Assembly (NCBI GenBank): GCA_002753155.1
Contig: PDZW01000007.1
Coordinates: 1-64,000 of the forward strand
DNA: 64,000 bases
Direction: 5' to 3'
Source of the DNA: Alphaproteobacteria bacterium WMHbin7
GTDB taxonomy: Bacteria; Pseudomonadota; Alphaproteobacteria; Rhodospirillales; WMHbin7
This document shows, in pieces, positions 45,912 through 55,268 of this stretch. Below the pieces are notes generated by a model. That model was not told where the DNA came from, searched no databases, and saw only the letters and a list, made by a program, of their open reading frames with translations. Position 1 is the first letter of the stretch, and the number at the start of each line of letters is the position of its first letter. The translations under genes and the position numbers were made by a program.

Positions 45912-47074
45912 CCGGGCTTTCCGAAAAATCGCCCCAGCCTGTGCAGCGCTTCATCGATGGCTTCGTCTTGCTTGGCAAAGCAGAAGCGGGCGAAATGATC
46001 GGGCGGATCGCTTTGATAGAAAGCGCTGATTGGAATGGCCGTCACCTTGGCTTGTTCGGTGATGTAGCGGCAGAAATCGTCGTCCTTGCCGTTGAAACCC
46101 AGCGGCCTGAAATCGGCGGTAAGAAAATAACTGCCCTTGGCTTCCAGCGTTGCAAAGCCGATGCGCTGCAGCCCCGCCTTCAGCTTGTCGCGACGGTTTG
46201 CCAGATCGGTTTTCAGTTTGGCAAAAAATTCGTCAGGCAGGCCCAGCCCAAAAGCCACGGCGTTTTGCAGCATGGGCGGCGTGGTGAAGGTGAGAAACTG
46301 ATGCGCCTTGATGATGGGTTGCAGCAGCTTGGGGGCTGCCACCACCCAGCCGATTTTCCAGCCGGTCAGCGAGAATATTTTTCCCGCCGAGCCGATGCGC
46401 GCACAGCGCTCGCGCATGCCGGGCAGGGTGATCAGGGGCACATGGTCAAGCCCGTCATAGATCAGATGTTCATAAACCTCGTCGCATACCGCATAGGCGT
46501 CGTATTTATCCAATAGCGTTGCGATGAAGGTCAGTTCGTCGCGGTCGAAAACGCGCGCTGCCGGATTCATCGGTGTGTTGAGCAGAATAAGTTTGGTCTT
46601 GTCGCTGAAGGCGTTGGCCAGTTCCTCGCGGGGCAGGTCCCACAGCGGCGGCTTCAGCCTGACCAGCTTTGCGATGCCGCCAGCACGGCGGATGATAGGC
46701 AGATAGCTATCGTAGAGGGGCTCGATCAGCACGACTTCGTCGCCGGGTTCGATCAAGCCGAGAAGACAGTCGGCCAGGGCCTCGGTAGCGCCCGAGGTCA
46801 CCATGACTTCGCTTTGCCAGTCGAGCTTCAGCTTGTAGAAACGTTCGGCATGGGCGGCGATGGCCTGGCGCAATTCGGGCGTACCCAGCATGGACGGATA
46901 TTGATGCGGCCCGGCCCTGGTGGCGCGGATGCAGGCCTCGATCACTTCGGGGCATTCCAGCCCCTCAGGAAAGCCTTGGCCCAGATTGACCGCCTGATGC
47001 TGGGCCGCCAGCCGGGACATGGTCTCGAAGATGGTTGTTCCGTATCCGGAAAGAATGCTGTTGCCGGGTTTCAC
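45908..47074 (-). CDS. PLP-dependent class I/II aminotransferase (YbdL/KAT-like)
   Basis: A 388-residue fold-type I aminotransferase close to the YbdL/kynurenine aminotransferase group, which uses methionine or aromatic amino acids with an oxoacid. AVNLGQGFPEGLECPEV near the start, MVTSGATEALADCLLGL and the PLP-lysine region SAGKIFSLTGWKIGW are typical. The GTG at 47074 is the likely start, because GGGAGG lies seven bases upstream; an in-frame TTG at 47089 would overlap that site. Substrate specificity is not determinable here. Confidence 0.9.
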   Translation of the reverse strand: MKPGNSILSGYGTTIFETMSRLAAQHQAVNLGQGFPEGLECPEVIEACIRATRAGPHQYPSMLGTPELRQAIAAHAERFYKLKLDWQSEVMVTSGATEALADCLLGLIEPGDEVVLIEPLYDSYLPIIRRAGGIAKLVRLKPPLWDLPREELANAFSDKTKLILLNTPMNPAARVFDRDELTFIATLLDKYDAYAVCDEVYEHLIYDGLDHVPLITLPGMRERCARIGSAGKIFSLTGWKIGWVVAAPKLLQPIIKAHQFLTFTTPPMLQNAVAFGLGLPDEFFAKLKTDLANRRDKLKAGLQRIGFATLEAKGSYFLTADFRPLGFNGKDDDFCRYITEQAKVTAIPISAFYQSDPPDHFARFCFAKQDEAIDEALHRLGRFFGKPG

Positions 47075-47220
47075 GCCAGAACCTCCCAATAATCCGGCCT
47101 AAACATTAACACAGACCGGAAAAATTCAAAATCTGCCCCATGTTTGGGCAATCTGCCCTTTGGATGGGCATATCCGCCAATCGCCCTGGCAAAATCGGCG
47201 GATTTTTCCGGTTTCCGGTC

Positions 47221-47236
47221 TGGCACAAACCGTGCT
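47221..47236 (+). promoter_or_regulatory. Putative sigma-54 promoter of glnB-glnA
   Basis: The sequence TGGCACAAACCGTGCT matches the RpoN consensus TGGCAC-N5-TTGCW with GG and GC 12 bases apart and one mismatch. It lies 66 bp before the glnB ATG at 47302. Nitrogen-regulated, NtrC-dependent transcription of glnBA from such promoters is known in Azospirillum and Rhodospirillum; I do not see a convincing NtrC site. Confidence 0.65.
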
Positions 47237-47238
47237 AG

Positions 47239-47640
<402 letters not shown>

Positions 47641-47726
47641 CCTATGTGACTCTGTTCTGCGGGTGGAGCGCCCCGCAGCGTAAGTTTCATATTTTCGCAA
47701 CCCACCTCCCAACTAGGAAGACCGAC

Positions 47727-49133
47727 ATGTCCGCTAAGAAAGTCTTGGAGATGATCAAGGAAAACGACGTCAAGTATGTCGATTTCCGTTTCACCGATCC
47801 CCGTGGCAAGTGGCAGCACACCGCCCAGCATGTCAGCACCGTCGATGACGCCATGCTGACCGAGGGCATCATGTTCGACGGCTCCTCGATCGCGGGCTGG
47901 AAGTCGATCAACGAGTCCGACATGATCCTGATGCCCGATTGCTCGACCGCCGTCATGGACCCGTTTGCCGCTCAGCCGCAGATGATCGTTTTCTGCGACA
48001 TCATCGAGCCCGCCACCGGCCAGCTCTATCACCGCGACCCGCGTTCGATCGCCAAGAAGGCCGAAGCCCATCTCAAGGCGACCGGCATCGGCGATACCGC
48101 TTTCTTCGGACCCGAGGCCGAGTTCTTCGTGTTCGACGATGTGCGCTTCGGTTCGGGCATCAACCATTCCTACTATCACCTGGAATCGGACGAAGGCTCC
48201 TGGTCGTCGGGGCGCGAGTTCCCTGAAGGCAACTGGGGGCATCGTCCCTCGGTCAAGGGCGGCTATTTCCCCGTTCCTCCGGTGGACAGCCATGTCGACC
48301 TCAGAGCCGAGATGCTGACCGTGATGGGCGAGATGGGCCTGCCCATCGAAAAGCACCACCACGAAGTGGCCTCCTGTCAGGACGAACTGGGCTGCAAGTT
48401 CGCCCAGATGCTGAAGGCCGCCGACGACATGCAGATCTACAAATACGTCGTCCACAATGTGGCCCACAGCTACGGCAAGACGGCGACCTTCATGCCCAAG
48501 CCCCTGTTCGGCGACAACGGTTCGGGCATGCATTGCCATCAGTCGATCTGGAAGGACGGCAAGCCACTGTTCGCTGGTTCGGGCTATGCCGATCTGTCGG
48601 AAAAGGCGCTTTACTACATCGGCGGCATCATCAAGCATGCCAAGGCCATCAACGCCTTCACCAATCCGCTGACCAACAGCTACAAGCGCCTGATCCCCGG
48701 CTTTGAAGCCCCCGTGCTGCTGGCCTATTCGGCCCGCAACCGCTCGGCCTCCTGCCGCATTCCCTACGCTACCAACCCCAAGGCCAAGCGCGTTGAGGTT
48801 CGTTTCCCCGATCCGGGTGCGAACCCCTATCTCGCTTTCGCTGCCATGCTGATGGCCGGCCTCGATGGCATCGAGAACAAGATCCACCCCGGCGATCCGA
48901 TGGACAAGAATCTCTATGACCTGCCGCCCGAAGAGTTGAAGGGCGTGCCCACCGTGTGCGGAAGCCTGCGCGAGGCGCTTGAGGCCCTGAAGGCCGATCA
49001 TGCCTTCCTGACCAAGGGCGAGGTGTTCTCGGCCGACTTCATCGAGAGCTATATCGAGCTCAAATATGAAGACGTCTATCGCTTCGAACACACGCCGCAT
49101 CCGGTCGAGTTCCAGATGTACTACTCGGTCTGA
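47727..49133 (+). CDS. glnA: Glutamine synthetase type I
   Basis: A 468-residue enzyme assimilating ammonium into glutamine as a dodecamer. [28 protein letters not shown]-type ATP-site sequence ([15 protein letters not shown]) and NRSASCRIP are typical. Tyr397 in [11 protein letters not shown] is the adenylylation site, so GlnE-type control is expected. The ATG at 47727 is fixed by family alignment and by an AGGAAG sequence 11 bases upstream, even though the frame is open further upstream. Confidence 0.97.
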   Translation: MSAKKVLEMIKENDVKYVDFRFTDPRGKWQHTAQHVSTVDDAMLTEGIMFDGSSIAGWKSINESDMILMPDCSTAVMDPFAAQPQMIVFCDIIEPATGQLYHRDPRSIAKKAEAHLKATGIGDTAFFGPEAEFFVFDDVRFGSGINHSYYHLESDEGSWSSGREFPEGNWGHRPSVKGGYFPVPPVDSHVDLRAEMLTVMGEMGLPIEKHHHEVASCQDELGCKFAQMLKAADDMQIYKYVVHNVAHSYGKTATFMPKPLFGDNGSGMHCHQSIWKDGKPLFAGSGYADLSEKALYYIGGIIKHAKAINAFTNPLTNSYKRLIPGFEAPVLLAYSARNRSASCRIPYATNPKAKRVEVRFPDPGANPYLAFAAMLMAGLDGIENKIHPGDPMDKNLYDLPPEELKGVPTVCGSLREALEALKADHAFLTKGEVFSADFIESYIELKYEDVYRFEHTPHPVEFQMYYSV

Positions 49134-49163
49134 TCCTTCCGATCAGACTACCGGCTTACAGCG

Positions 49164-49190
49164 AACCCCCGCCTTCCGGCGGGGGTTTTG
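49164..49190 (+). terminator. Rho-independent terminator after glnA
   Basis: A perfect 10-bp stem (AACCCCCGCC / GGCGGGGGTT) with a TTCC loop is followed by TTTTG and more T. It lies 30 bases after the glnA stop codon and closes the glnBA unit. Confidence 0.88.
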
Positions 49191-49261
49191 CTTTGGGGGG
49201 GCACAAGCGGCTGTGGCAGTCTTTGCCAATCTATGCCATTATATTGGGAACGGAGGTGCCC

Positions 49262-49495
49262 ATGGCGACAATGAACGTATCCCTGCCCGACCCCATGCGC
49301 GATTGGGTAGAAACCCAAGTCAAAGGCGGCGTCTACGCCAATGCCAGCGATTATATCCGCGATCTCATCCGCCACGACCAGCAGCGCAACCAAGCCCTAA
49401 AGGCGGCGATTGCCGAAGGTCTTGCCAGTGGACGCAGCACCAAAAAAGCGGGGGATGTGATGAAAGCGGCCAAGGCGCGGTTGAGGAAAGCTTAG
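49262..49495 (+). CDS. ParD-family antitoxin, apparently without its toxin
   Basis: A 77-residue ribbon-helix-helix antitoxin: MATMNVSLPDPMRDWVETQV with GGVYANASDYIRDLIRHDQQ. A GGAGG ribosome-binding site precedes the ATG. ParD is normally followed by an overlapping ParE toxin gene; here no such frame follows, only a palindromic intergenic repeat and a gene on the other strand. It may be a solitary antitoxin or a remnant. Confidence 0.86.
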   Translation: MATMNVSLPDPMRDWVETQVKGGVYANASDYIRDLIRHDQQRNQALKAAIAEGLASGRSTKKAGDVMKAAKARLRKA

Positions 49496-49502
49496 ACAAT
49501 TT

Positions 49503-49545
49503 TGACGTCATGCGCGGACTTGATCCGCGCATCCACCCTCCACCC
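49503..49545. repeat. GLDPRIH-type intergenic palindrome
   Basis: Contains the inverted repeat TGCGCGGA (49511-49518) / TCCGCGCA (49524-49531). Read on the plus strand it encodes the string VMRGLDPRIHPP, which recurs in spurious translations of a widespread alphaproteobacterial intergenic palindrome. It lies between the parD gene and the convergent restriction-endonuclease-like gene, where it may act as a terminator-like structure. Confidence 0.7.
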
Positions 49546-49560
49546 TGAAGTCGGGTAGAT

Positions 49561-50526
49561 TTAGGCAAGTTTACTCTCAATCCATTGACCAAGTCCAAGC
49601 CGCACTGCTAGCTGAGCCAAAGTATCTCTTTCCCAAATCTGCACCGGCAAATCGTTGGGGGGAGTAATATTTCCTTGGGTTGTATGTACGGCAAAGATCA
49701 TCCTGGCATAACGGTCTCGGCGCTGCGAGAACCGCGCGACATAATCGTTGAAGACGGCCTGTGATGAAACCCCCTTGATTTGAACAAAAGCGATCTCTCC
49801 AACAGCAAAGTTTTCAACTTCTATGTCAACACCCTCCTGTGTTCCGCCAAGCTGAGAAATTCTTGTCCAGCTTGTCCGCGCTAGAATCAAGTCGATCAAC
49901 TGTTCAAAATCCTGCCATGTCAATTTTTCGATCATTCTACCGACTGCGGCTTCATATACCGCACGAGCTTCTGCCGATTGTGACGCGTTCATATCCTTCT
50001 GATCTCGAAGGAGCCTTAAAATTTCATTTGACCCACCAGGCGTACAAACCGTGCCTTTAAACCCCGCGACAGCACTGACAATCCCAGGCAAGCTCGCCTG
50101 ATCGAAAACACGGCCACCTGGAGATTGTTTTGCCCAGGGAGTGGCACAGGTAAGCCAGAAGTACCCCCTCTCAATTTCTTCTCCTAATGGATTCATTGTC
50201 ACTTGGTCGTGAACTGTACACCACCACATACAACCTTCTTCGAAAGTGACCCATATGTGTTGACTCGGCTTGTCCAAAAGAGTTTTAAGCTGTTTAAATT
50301 GGTTTGTGGCTACGTTCTGATTCCTTCCCATTTGTTGTCGGAATCCGCGGAGAACTTGTTGGATTGCAGGAAAATCGATTGGAGTTGCCAATAACTTTTC
50401 TGGGACATTTGACCAGCCCACATGTATCTGACTATTTTCTTTGGCTGAGGGCCACCAACGACCACCAGCCCCGTTCTTTACATATCGCACTGAATCGAAA
50501 GTATCCGGCATCTTTCCTCGTCTCAT
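49561..50526 (-). CDS. Restriction endonuclease-like (Mrr-type PD-(D/E)XK) protein
   Basis: A 321-residue protein. The C-terminal half (from about 210) has a PD-(D/E)XK-type core: EQLIDLILARTSWTRIS, GGTQEGVDIEVENF and AFVQIKGVSS, the last two giving the D and Q-x-K of an Mrr-like nuclease. The N-terminal half (GGRWWPSAKENSQIHVGW, WCTVHDQ and GYFWLTCATPWAK) is rich in aromatic residues and recalls EVE/PUA-like modified-base readers; this is a guess. Base composition is lower in GC than its neighbours. The start is ATG at 50526 or 50511. Confidence 0.7.
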   Translation of the reverse strand: MRRGKMPDTFDSVRYVKNGAGGRWWPSAKENSQIHVGWSNVPEKLLATPIDFPAIQQVLRGFRQQMGRNQNVATNQFKQLKTLLDKPSQHIWVTFEEGCMWWCTVHDQVTMNPLGEEIERGYFWLTCATPWAKQSPGGRVFDQASLPGIVSAVAGFKGTVCTPGGSNEILRLLRDQKDMNASQSAEARAVYEAAVGRMIEKLTWQDFEQLIDLILARTSWTRISQLGGTQEGVDIEVENFAVGEIAFVQIKGVSSQAVFNDYVARFSQRRDRYARMIFAVHTTQGNITPPNDLPVQIWERDTLAQLAVRLGLGQWIESKLA

Positions 50527-50539
50527 CGAATCCCCCCCC

Positions 50540-50827
50540 TTACATCCTTGCCGCTTTACGCAGCGCCTGATTGATTCGCGTCTGCCAGCCGGTGCCGGTT
50601 GCCTTGAAATGCGCGAGTACGTCGGCATCCAGGCGGATCGAGGTGGCGATTTTCGTCGTCTCACTTTTGGGCCGACCTCGTGTGCGCTTCCAGGCCGCCA
50701 CCACGCCCGGCACCACTTCGCTGGCAGGACGCATGCGCTTGAAGTCGGCGGCGGTCAATCAGCGCACTTCGCCGTTCATGTCGGTTAGCGGCTTTGTCGC
50801 CTTACTCTTCATCACAGGATTGCTCAT
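50540..50827 (-). pseudogene. BrnA-like antitoxin with an in-frame stop codon
   Basis: The frame from ATG at 50827 reads MSNPVMKSKATKPLTDMNGE and is then broken by TGA at 50761-50759, after which it continues LTAADFKRMRPASEVVP, an RHH-type part with TSIRLDADVLAHFKATGTGW. A TTG codon (50758) directly follows the stop, so translation might restart and give a 72-residue product. The C-terminal half is a normal BrnA-type ribbon-helix-helix domain. No BrnT toxin gene is adjacent. Listed as a pseudogene, though reinitiation is possible. Confidence 0.7.
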
Positions 50828-50853
50828 CGTTTCTGATTGGGGGGCTATGGCTA

Positions 50854-51345
50854 TCACGCTGCCCGCTTCGGTCTGCCCGCCGGAGCACTTGGCCGATAAA
50901 GTGCCGACAGCATCACCCGGTCATGTTCCAGCACCCGGCAGGTCATGGCAACAGAATGGGGAATGGGCGCCTTTGCGCTGCGGTAATCTTTGATCGAGGA
51001 AAGCGAGCGGCCCAGCATGTCGGCGGCCTCGGGGTTCGACAGCTTCAGTTTTTCCTGCCAGGCGACGAAATCCTGGGCCTTCATGCCGCGCTGCGCCTCG
51101 GCCAGGCGGGCCAGCGTGTCGGGCGCATAATCAAGGCCATTCGGCCATTCGATGCCCCAGCCCCATTTTGCCAGCTTCACCCGCTTGAATTCGGCTAAAT
51201 CGCGCAAGGGTTCAAAAGCCGCTTCGCGCATCACAACGCCTGTGAAATCGACGGCCTCCTTGCGCCCGTCTTCCCAAGTTACGGCAATCACATAAGGTGC
51301 CTGGGTGGGCTTGACGGATTTCAAACGGGGAAGTGCGGTAGTCAT
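50854..51345 (-). CDS. DUF2442 protein with C-terminal helix-turn-helix
   Basis: A 163-residue protein. The N-terminal part (PYVIAVTWEDGRKEAVDF, EFKRVKLAKWGWGIEW) is a DUF2442 domain, and the C-terminal part (LSNPEAADMLGRSLSSIKDYRS, SVAMTCRVLE) looks like an XRE-type helix-turn-helix. DUF2442 often follows DUF4160 in toxin-antitoxin-like pairs, as here, with a four-base gap. It could be the antitoxin and autoregulator. Confidence 0.8.
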   Translation of the reverse strand: MTTALPRLKSVKPTQAPYVIAVTWEDGRKEAVDFTGVVMREAAFEPLRDLAEFKRVKLAKWGWGIEWPNGLDYAPDTLARLAEAQRGMKAQDFVAWQEKLKLSNPEAADMLGRSLSSIKDYRSAKAPIPHSVAMTCRVLEHDRVMLSALYRPSAPAGRPKRAA

Positions 51346-51349
51346 GAAC

Positions 51350-51583
51350 TCAGCCTTTCGGATTGAACTGATGCCAAGCTGCCAGCAACCGGGCTTGGTG
51401 CGAAGCGATCCAGGCAAGTGCCCGTCTGCGATGCTTGACCGGCAGTTCGCCTGCCAGCAGGTCGCCGCTCTCGATGGCAATCACAGCGGCGAAGTCGGCC
51501 CCAAGCACATGAACATGCGGGATGCCATGCTCGCCCGCATAAATGCGCAGGATAAACGCACCCAGATCGAAGATCGTCGGCAT
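51350..51583 (-). CDS. DUF4160 protein
   Basis: A 77-residue protein with the DUF4160 pattern: IFDLGAFILRIYAGEHGIPHVHV and HRRRALAWIASHQARLLAAW. In other genomes this family is paired with DUF2442 and is a candidate toxin, without proven activity. It is the first gene of a likely four-gene minus-strand unit ending with the restriction-endonuclease-like gene. Confidence 0.8.
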   Translation of the reverse strand: MPTIFDLGAFILRIYAGEHGIPHVHVLGADFAAVIAIESGDLLAGELPVKHRRRALAWIASHQARLLAAWHQFNPKG

Positions 51584-51646
51584 GAATAAAACTAGGCCAG
51601 AAACTGGCCTGCGTCAAGGGGGCAAGGCCTCTCTCAGGCCCCCCCT

Positions 51647-52363
51647 CTACCCCGTACCGCGCCGGGCCTTGGCGGGTTTCCAGCCTTTACACAGGCTTTG
51701 GGTATAGCGATAGCTTTCGGGGCTATCCAGCTTGGCATGATCGCGCTCGGCCTGGGCATGCATCTCGTCCATCAGGGGCTTGATGACGCGCGAGGCCTCG
51801 GCCATGAATTGCTTGGTCACCGCCTGCTCGCTGTTGCCCGAGGCCGAGCCATAGCGAGCCACCGCCTCGTTCAGAGTTGACTGAATCTTGCGGGCATAGA
51901 GGTCCATGTTGCGTCTGAAGATGGCGACATGATGATTCTCGTGGTCCAGAACGGCCGTATATTCGCAAGAGCCCGGACGGTACTCGCCCGCCACATTGAC
52001 CACCATGCTTTTGAAGAAGACGCGCACCTCGATCTGGCTCAGCCAGCCGCAATAATAAACGCCGCGCTTCAAGGGATAGATCATGGTCTGCACCGAGGTC
52101 TGATAGCCGCCCTCGGCCCGGGTCAGCCCCGCCGTTACCGGCTCGCGCTGTTTGTTGTAGCTGGTGCGCCGCTGCTTGGTGTGCAGATCGCCCAGATCGG
52201 CCTGCATCAGGTCGTTGCGATAGACGGCCTGGCCGGGCTCGATGCTTAAAACCACTTTGGGAGTCTGGCGGCCCTTGGTCGGGCAGGATTGCGACTGGGC
52301 CAGGGCGGGGCCGACGCAGCCTAGCAGGCACAAGACGGCCAGCAGGAGTGGGCGGCCCGGCAT
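51647..52363 (-). CDS. Exported DUF922 putative zinc-dependent protease
   Basis: A 238-residue protein with a signal peptide (LLLAVLCLLGCVGPALA) and the HExxH-like motif in VLDHENHHVAIFRRN, which fits DUF922 secreted putative zinc proteases. Two cysteines flank the domain. It is coupled to the upstream response-regulator gene through a shared base (TGATG), which suggests a regulatory link. Activity is unproven. Confidence 0.78.
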   Translation of the reverse strand: MPGRPLLLAVLCLLGCVGPALAQSQSCPTKGRQTPKVVLSIEPGQAVYRNDLMQADLGDLHTKQRRTSYNKQREPVTAGLTRAEGGYQTSVQTMIYPLKRGVYYCGWLSQIEVRVFFKSMVVNVAGEYRPGSCEYTAVLDHENHHVAIFRRNMDLYARKIQSTLNEAVARYGSASGNSEQAVTKQFMAEASRVIKPLMDEMHAQAERDHAKLDSPESYRYTQSLCKGWKPAKARRGTG

Positions 52364-53436
52364 CAGGCAGTGACCGAGAAGCGCTCGATGGCAAGCTTCA
52401 AGGCTTTCATAAGATCAAGGCCCAGTTGGCCGCCGTCGCCCGCCACATGGTCCCGGATGACGGCGCGCATGGAATCGATATGAGACTTCACGATTTCCAG
52501 AGAATTGTCATCCTCGCGGCAGCCCGGCTGGGTATAGTCGTAGAGCATCTTGGCGAAAATCGAGATCAGCGGATAGCCGAAGGTTCCGCCCTGACCGCGC
52601 AATTCGTGAGCGATCAGGTTGATCTCGTCGAAGTAATGGCGTCGCGCGGCGGCTGGCTTTAGCAGGCACTCGGCGCACTGATTGGCCAGCTTCGCGATAT
52701 AGCTCATGGCCCAGTCGGCGAAGTCGAGCGCGTCGCGCTCCAGCGCCTTCTCGGCCATATCCAGAATATCCTTGGGCAGCTCGCCGCCCTCGTTGAACTT
52801 CAAGCCGCCGCCCACTTTTTCCTTCAAGCGGTTGGGCAGGCGGAAATACCAGACGTCGGTGGGGGTGGTGGGCTTCACGGTCTTCTCTGGCGAATAGACG
52901 ACGGCGACGTCCTTGTCCTGGTTCTTGCGCCGCTCCTCGCCCTCGGGTGCGGCGCCAAATTTGCGCCTGCGATCAGGGCCCAGATACTCATGAGTCACCA
53001 CGAATTGTCGGGGATTGTCGATCAGCAGCAGCAGCTTCTGGTAGATGCTTTGCACCGAAAAGGGCTTGGCCAGGAATTCGGTGGTGCCCAGGTCGCGCGA
53101 CTGTTCGACATAGGCCCGGTCGGCAGCGCCTGAGAGCATAATGAAGGGCATGAAGCGGTTGGGCGAGTCCTTGCTGGTGCGCACCCAGCGCAGCAGCAAC
53201 AGGCCGTTGATCGGGCTCATGACGAGATCCGAGATGATCAAGTCGATTCCCATGGTTCCGCTGGCGCTGTGCTTGCCTGCGACCAGACGCAGGAACTCCA
53301 CCGCATCCTGTCCATTCTTGGCCGTCGCTACCCAGCCGAAGCCGAGTGTCTTCAAAAGACTTTCCAGGATATCGCGGATATAGGCGTTATCCTCGACCAG
53401 CAGAACCGATAACCGCTCCAGGTTATAAAAGGCCAC
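52363..53436 (-). CDS. Response regulator receiver protein with C-terminal Hpt-like helical region
   Basis: A 357-residue protein. An N-terminal receiver domain (residues about 1-135) has the acidic pair LLVEDNAYIRD, the phosphoacceptor aspartate in LIISDLVM and the lysine in FLAKPFS. A linker with YLGPDRRRKFG follows, and the C-terminal helical region contains INLIAHELRGQGGTFGYP, which resembles a histidine phosphotransfer domain (histidine in AHELRGQ). It could relay phosphate. The partner kinase is not in the window. Confidence 0.82.
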   Translation of the reverse strand: MAFYNLERLSVLLVEDNAYIRDILESLLKTLGFGWVATAKNGQDAVEFLRLVAGKHSASGTMGIDLIISDLVMSPINGLLLLRWVRTSKDSPNRFMPFIMLSGAADRAYVEQSRDLGTTEFLAKPFSVQSIYQKLLLLIDNPRQFVVTHEYLGPDRRRKFGAAPEGEERRKNQDKDVAVVYSPEKTVKPTTPTDVWYFRLPNRLKEKVGGGLKFNEGGELPKDILDMAEKALERDALDFADWAMSYIAKLANQCAECLLKPAAARRHYFDEINLIAHELRGQGGTFGYPLISIFAKMLYDYTQPGCREDDNSLEIVKSHIDSMRAVIRDHVAGDGGQLGLDLMKALKLAIERFSVTA

Positions 53437-53518
53437 GCGCTCGTTATCCCCAGCTTGAATCCCTCATTGTACCCTTGGGGCGTTTACACTTCCTTTACGG
53501 GGCGATCAACAAAGACCA

Positions 53519-55198
53519 TCAGCGGGCCAGAGGCTTGTATTTGATGCGATGCGGCTGGTCTGCCTCGGTGCCCAGGCGGCGATGGCGGTCGGCCTCGTAA
53601 TCCTGGTAGTTGCCTTCGAACCAGACGACCTGGGAATCGCCCTCGAAGGCCAGGATATGGGTGGCCAAACGGTCCAGGAACCAGCGATCATGGCTGATCA
53701 CCACGGCGCAGCCGGGGAAATCGGCCAGGGCCTCTTCCAGGCCGCGCAGCGTATCGACGTCGAGATCGTTGGTGGGTTCATCCAGCAGAATGACGTTGGC
53801 GCCGGTTTTCAGCATCTTGGCCAGATGGACGCGGTTGCGCTCGCCGCCAGAAAGCTGCCCCACCTTCTTTTGCTGGTCGCCGCCCTTGAAGTTGAACTGG
53901 CCGACATAGGCCCGGCTGGGAATGGTTTTCTTGCCCATTTCCAGCACGTCGAGCCCCCCTGAGATTTCCTCCCAGACATTCTTGTTGGCGTCCAGGGTGT
54001 CGCGGCTTTGATCGACATAGCCCAGCACCACCGTTTCGCCGATGCGCAAGCTGCCGGAATCAGGCTTTTCCTGTCCGGTCAGCATGCGAAACAAGGTGGT
54101 TTTGCCCGCCCCGTTGGGGCCGATGATGCCCACGATGCCGCCGGGGGGCAATTTCATGGACAGATTCTCGATCAAAAGGCGGTCGCCATAGGATTTCGAC
54201 AGATTTTCGGCCTCGATGACCAGATCGCCCAGCCTGGGGCCGGGGGGGATGAGAATTTGGGCCTGGCCCACATCCTGCTTGCCTGCCTGGGCCACCAGGC
54301 TGTCGAAGGCGGTGATGCGCGCCTTGCTTTTGGCCTGGCGGGCCTTGGGGCTGGAGCGGATCCATTCCAACTCGTGCTTGATGGTACGCGAGCGGGCCGA
54401 TTCTTCCCGGGCCTCCTGCTCAAGCCGCTTTTCCTTCTGTTCCAGCCAGGACGAGTAGTTGCCCTCATAGGGAATGCCCTTGCCGCGGTCGAGCTCCAGA
54501 ATCCAGCCTGTCACATTATCCAGGAAATAGCGGTCGTGGGTGACCACCACCACCGTACCTTCGTACTCCTTCAAGAAGCGCTCGAGCCAGGCCACCGATT
54601 CGGCATCCAGATGGTTGGTGGGCTCGTCCAGAAGCAGCATGTCGGGGCGCGAGAGCAAAAGGCGGCAAAGTGCGATGCGGCGCTTCTCGCCACCCGACAG
54701 CTTGGACACATCGGCATCACCCGGTGGGCATCGCAGCGCATCCATGGCGATCTCGATGGTGCGGGTCAGCTCCCAGGCGTTCAGATGGTCGATCTTTTCC
54801 TGAAGCTCGGCCTGTTCGGCCAGGAGAGCCGTCATCTCGTCGTCGCTCATCTCCTCGGCAAATTTAGCGGAAATTTCGTCGAAACGGTCCAAGAGGGCCT
54901 TGGTGGAAGCCACCCCGTCCATCACATTGCCCAGCACGTCCTTGGCCGGGTCAAGCTGCGGTTCCTGCTCCAGATAGCCGATACGCACACCCTCGGCCGA
55001 CCAGGCCTCGCCGCCGAAATCGGTATCCAGCCCGGCCATGATCTTCAAAAGGGTGGACTTGCCCGCCCCGTTGTAACCCAGTACGCCGATCTTGGCGCCC
55101 GGCATGAAGGACAGCCAGATGCCTTCCATGATTTTCTTGCCACCGGGATAGACCTTGGACAAGTTCTTCATCACGTAGATGTACTGGTAGGAAGCCAT
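53519..55198 (-). CDS. ettA: ABC-F ATPase EttA (energy-dependent translational throttle)
   Basis: A 559-residue soluble twin ABC protein that binds the ribosomal E site and gates translation by ATP/ADP ratio in E. coli. Two Walker A motifs ([11 protein letters not shown] and [11 protein letters not shown]), two signatures ([12 protein letters not shown] and [12 protein letters not shown]) and the EttA-type arm between them are visible. The ATG at 55198 ([20 protein letters not shown]) is preferred to an upstream codon at 55252. Confidence 0.94.
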   Translation of the reverse strand: MASYQYIYVMKNLSKVYPGGKKIMEGIWLSFMPGAKIGVLGYNGAGKSTLLKIMAGLDTDFGGEAWSAEGVRIGYLEQEPQLDPAKDVLGNVMDGVASTKALLDRFDEISAKFAEEMSDDEMTALLAEQAELQEKIDHLNAWELTRTIEIAMDALRCPPGDADVSKLSGGEKRRIALCRLLLSRPDMLLLDEPTNHLDAESVAWLERFLKEYEGTVVVVTHDRYFLDNVTGWILELDRGKGIPYEGNYSSWLEQKEKRLEQEAREESARSRTIKHELEWIRSSPKARQAKSKARITAFDSLVAQAGKQDVGQAQILIPPGPRLGDLVIEAENLSKSYGDRLLIENLSMKLPPGGIVGIIGPNGAGKTTLFRMLTGQEKPDSGSLRIGETVVLGYVDQSRDTLDANKNVWEEISGGLDVLEMGKKTIPSRAYVGQFNFKGGDQQKKVGQLSGGERNRVHLAKMLKTGANVILLDEPTNDLDVDTLRGLEEALADFPGCAVVISHDRWFLDRLATHILAFEGDSQVVWFEGNYQDYEADRHRRLGTEADQPHRIKYKPLAR

Positions 55199-55268
55199 TG
55201 GGTCGCGTCTCCTGGATATGGGCGGCCCCGTTGTAGCGCAGGCGGCGTCCAAAGGCTAGACTGTGCGC

